Part shown: positions 61,551 through 64,000 of the stretch, in pieces
How the letters are laid out: the number at the start of each line of letters is the position of its first letter
Numbering within the stretch: the first letter of the stretch is position 1
Source: Anaerolineales bacterium
GTDB lineage: Bacteria > Chloroflexota > Anaerolineae > Anaerolineales > Villigracilaceae
Assembly: GCA_016927315.1 (NCBI GenBank)
Contig: JAFGMV010000036.1
Location: 62,001-126,000 of the forward strand
Direction of reading: 5' to 3'
Length of the DNA: 64,000 nucleotides
Made by a program: the position numbers and the translations under genes
Notes under the pieces: model-generated
The model's database searches: none
The model's input: the letters and a program-made list of their open reading frames with translations, nothing else
What the model was told of the DNA's origin: nothing

Positions 61551-62242
61551 ACCAGGCTTGCCTTATAGAAATCCATCAGGTCCCCTTTCCCCATTTGGGA
61601 ACGACTGGCAGAAGCGGCAATCACACCCCGCGAGAGAATATCGAACCGGGTGGCAAGAGCTTCAGTACGGGCCAGGTCATGGCTGGTCATTACAACCGTT
61701 CGCCCCTGGCTGGCAACCGTAGATAATACACCATCCAGCATGTTGGAAGCATCCTGATCCAACCCGGTATAGGGTTCATCGAAAAGCATCACCTGTGGAT
61801 CATGCAGAACCGCTCGACCGATGGCCAGACGCTGCTGCATTCCTCTGGAGAAGGTTCGCACCAGATCGCGGCGGCGCACAGAAAGACCCACCATTTCCAG
61901 AACCTGGGTAATACGCTCCTCCAACCCCTGTACTGCATACATCCGGCCGTAGAAGTTCAGGTTTTCTTCAGCCGTCAGGTTTCCATACAACAGCGGCTGG
62001 TGCGAGACCACACCCAGGCGCACCCGGACAGCGGCAGCCTCCTTCGGCAGGCTAAACCCCGCAATGGTCACACTGCCCATAGACGGTCGTGAAAGCGAGG
62101 CCAGAATTCTCAGGAAAGTCGTCTTTCCAGCACCGTTCGGCCCCAGCAGGGCAACAAATTCTCCTGGCTGGACTTCAAAATCCAACCCGCGCAGGATCAT
62201 CTTTAGGCCAAAGCGTTTTACCAGTTTACGAACACTGATCAT
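61547..62242 (-). CDS. ccmA: Haem exporter ATPase CcmA
   Basis: The protein has 231 residues. Walker A is LGPNGAGKTTFLRIL, Q-loop VVSHQPLLYG, signature FSRGMQQRLAIGRAV, Walker B VMLFDEPYTGLDQ and H-loop MTSHDLART. Signature FSRGM (Ser-Arg in place of Ser-Gly) is common in CcmA. It overlaps ccmB by 4 bp, and starts 6 bp after the upstream cytochrome gene, so cytochrome and maturation genes share a transcript. Confidence 0.92.
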   Translation of the reverse strand: MISVRKLVKRFGLKMILRGLDFEVQPGEFVALLGPNGAGKTTFLRILASLSRPSMGSVTIAGFSLPKEAAAVRVRLGVVSHQPLLYGNLTAEENLNFYGRMYAVQGLEERITQVLEMVGLSVRRRDLVRTFSRGMQQRLAIGRAVLHDPQVMLFDEPYTGLDQDASNMLDGVLSTVASQGRTVVMTSHDLARTEALATRFDILSRGVIAASASRSQMGKGDLMDFYKASLV

Positions 62243-62248
62243 AGAGAG

Positions 62249-64000
62249 TTAATTCACCAGGTCTTTTAACTGGGCCTTGAGTTCTGCGCGCCGTTTTTGA
62301 TAGGATCCTTCAGGGAGTTTCCCTTCACGATACAGATCATCCAGGGCAATGATCGCATCCAGAAGACTATCGGCATCCCCAAAATTATCATCACTCTCTT
62401 CGATGAAATCGATTTCGTCATCGTCAGGCAGATTGCGGTCCCGCCAATAGAACCAGGCGCCGACCAGGATCAGTGCGATTCCCAATGCAGCCACTCCAAT
62501 CATCAGGTTACGATTGGTATCCGCTCCGTTTATGGTTGCGGTGCTGCTGGTCTTGGGCTTTCCTGAGATTGTCATCGACAGACTGCCGCCAGCAGGAATG
62601 GACTGGCTGTTATAGAGTGAGTAAGCTGAACCCTGGAAATCACGAGACCCGCCATCGCTCAACAAATCACCCTGGATATTGACCCCCTGTGGGGCCATCA
62701 CAACAGCCGAGTCAACTTCCCATTCAATTTGCTGCATGAAATCAATCTTCTTCTCGTAGGGCAGGTTGAAAGCAAAAACGACTTCATGCTGACCAATCCC
62801 CGGCAGGATCGGAGCCGTATCTCCAAAACCTCCATCCGGGGCAGCCAGAAAACGTCCCGGGGTCTCGCTGTCTTCAAATTGCAGGCCGGATGCACCTGCC
62901 GGCAGGCTGAAATTCAGGATAGGCTGCCCCGCCTGTGCAGGAACGACAGCCTGCAAATCCGGATTACTGATGACAAAAAGCTCAATTACCTGAATAGAAT
63001 CAGGGGTCGTATAGTTCAAGAAAATATGCCAGCGGTCAACATACAAACCCGAAGTATCGGGTTTGGTCTCGTAAATTGTCAGCGGCAGAAATAACTCGCT
63101 GCTTGCAGTGCTTCCAAAAACCGGTTCTGATTGATATTCGATACCATCGTATTCAACAAAGACCAGATAGACGCTTTGGGACGATAGTTCAACATCATCA
63201 AACCGGTAACTGCCATCCGCATTTACCGTAGTTTGGGATGTACTTGCCGGGTCAAAACTACCATCCTGCCCATGCTCATAAATCTGTAATGTGACCTCCA
63301 AACCAGCCCGTGTCGCGCCCCCAGATCCGTTGATAATCTCTCCAGCCACTGAACCCAAGCCTTCAGGTGTGACTGTCGTTTCGACCTCTGACGGTTCTCC
63401 GGCTGCGGCCGATTCGGCTGCCGGTGTTGGAGTGGAAACCAGAATCTCCGGCTTTGCCGGCGGAAAGGTCAGGGTTCTGAGATAAGCGGTAAGCGCCCAG
63501 CGTTCATCTTCCGTCAGCCTGTCCTCAAATGCTGGCATGTTCGGCATCGCACCCTGACCAATAAATGCATACAGGTCCGCTGCAGAGTAACGGGCCATGG
63601 CAGCCTGATCCGAAAGATCAAACTCACTGACCCCGCTTCCATCCCCGCCATGGCATTCCTGGCAGTTTGCTTCATATAGCTCCTGACCCTTTTCAACCTG
63701 GCGAGTACCAGTGCTCAAAGACATAGCATATGCAACTACATCCCAACGTTCATCTTCACTCATGCTGATGAAGGGGGGCATGAAATTCTCCAGGTTTCCC
63801 TGTGTGACGACTGTAAACCACTGGGCAGGAGAAACCTGCCGGGCTGTTTCAGGCCTGGCGAGAACTGCAACCTCAACCGGTAATTGTGCGCTCTGTTCCC
63901 CATCTCCCAACCCGGTCAGGCCATGACAGGGAGCACATTTCTCGAGATAGAGGGCTGCCCCGTTGTTCAGGTCAGGCGTACGGGCAGGGAAGGACGGACT
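62249..64000 (-). CDS. Multi-domain c-type cytochrome, 5'-truncated by the window
   Basis: The frame is open to the right edge, so the N-terminus is missing; 583 residues are visible. Two haem-c sites are present: CAPCH near the edge and CQECH (QELYEANCQECHGGDGSG), each with a following Met (NFMPPFISMS and AMPNMPAF). After a Pro/Ala linker come a carboxypeptidase-regulatory-like domain (NADGSYRFDDVEL), a beta domain and one membrane helix (NLMIGVAALGIALILVGAWFY), then an acidic segment and a SHOCT-like tail (ALDDLYREGKLPEGSYQKRRAEL). It is membrane-bound, extracytoplasmic, and directly precedes ccmA. Confidence 0.87.
   Translation of the reverse strand, partial: SPSFPARTPDLNNGAALYLEKCAPCHGLTGLGDGEQSAQLPVEVAVLARPETARQVSPAQWFTVVTQGNLENFMPPFISMSEDERWDVVAYAMSLSTGTRQVEKGQELYEANCQECHGGDGSGVSEFDLSDQAAMARYSAADLYAFIGQGAMPNMPAFEDRLTEDERWALTAYLRTLTFPPAKPEILVSTPTPAAESAAAGEPSEVETTVTPEGLGSVAGEIINGSGGATRAGLEVTLQIYEHGQDGSFDPASTSQTTVNADGSYRFDDVELSSQSVYLVFVEYDGIEYQSEPVFGSTASSELFLPLTIYETKPDTSGLYVDRWHIFLNYTTPDSIQVIELFVISNPDLQAVVPAQAGQPILNFSLPAGASGLQFEDSETPGRFLAAPDGGFGDTAPILPGIGQHEVVFAFNLPYEKKIDFMQQIEWEVDSAVVMAPQGVNIQGDLLSDGGSRDFQGSAYSLYNSQSIPAGGSLSMTISGKPKTSSTATINGADTNRNLMIGVAALGIALILVGAWFYWRDRNLPDDDEIDFIEESDDNFGDADSLLDAIIALDDLYREGKLPEGSYQKRRAELKAQLKDLVN

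Overview
The window looks like a chromosomal segment from a Chloroflexota bacterium, most likely class Anaerolineae (inference). Supporting points are a glycosyltransferase/DUF2298 (Chlor_Arch_YYY) fusion, a mevalonate kinase, an FMN riboswitch in front of a RibXY-type flavin ABC transporter, many lipoproteins with Thr/Pro-rich linkers, a DUF11 surface protein, and a CcmABC cluster next to a multi-domain cytochrome c. No phage, plasmid, integrase, CRISPR array or complete insertion sequence was seen. The gene at each end is cut by the window edge.

Layout. 1-7.7 kb (-): surface-glycan operon with GT4, two SAM methyltransferases, and two GT-C membrane proteins, the last cut at the left edge. 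7.8-9.1 kb: zinc-efflux pair (ArsR sensor plus CDF pump) with its palindromic operator. 9.2-10.2 kb: a lipoprotein whose start is broken by a poly-A indel. 10.2-15.4 kb (-): sugar epimerase, flippase-like membrane protein, LepA, zinc-ribbon protein, TlyA. 15.7-19.1 kb (+): UbiA-type prenyltransferase, mevalonate kinase, Asp/Glu racemase, YigZ. 19.1-20.4 kb: an odd island with a nested inverted-repeat cluster, an HU-like protein, phased T-tracts and a small membrane protein. 20.5-24.8 kb (-): FAH-family hydrolase, glycyl-radical activase and hydroxyproline dehydratase HypD, interrupted by a RAYT transposase remnant. 24.9-28.8 kb: tRNA-Val, then a sensor kinase overlapping a DUF11 surface protein.

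28.8-36.7 kb (mostly -): GH10 xylanase with CBM9 modules, SurE, tRNA-Arg, a VOC protein (+), a DUF2807 lipoprotein, PlsC, LipA and NfeD. 37-40.8 kb (+): ICMT-like methyltransferase, then the FMN riboswitch and three-gene ABC transporter. 40.9-49.3 kb (-): small membrane protein, rhodanese, methyltransferase, DUF3298 lipoprotein, amidase, YprB-like nuclease with TPRs, tandem PFK, methyltransferase. 49.5-59.9 kb: lipoproteins, dihydrolipoyl dehydrogenase, an HpnP-like B12 radical SAM protein, a FadF/HdrD-like Fe-S oxidoreductase and a secreted lytic-transglycosylase-like protein. 60-64 kb (-): cytochrome c followed by ccmA-ccmB-ccmC-ccmD-like.

How the genes work together. The cytochrome and Ccm genes, the Fe-S oxidoreductase, LipA and Lpd point to a respiratory or flexible energy metabolism. 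HypD/HypE and the xylanase indicate fermentation-type use of peptide (hydroxyproline) and plant polysaccharide. LipA and Lpd serve 2-oxoacid dehydrogenase or glycine cleavage complexes encoded elsewhere. Flavin scavenging is feedback-controlled by FMN. The most unusual pieces are the repeat-rich HU island, the HypD locus carrying a transposase scar, the kinase/DUF11 overlapping pair, and the tandem PFK with a catalytically dead second half.
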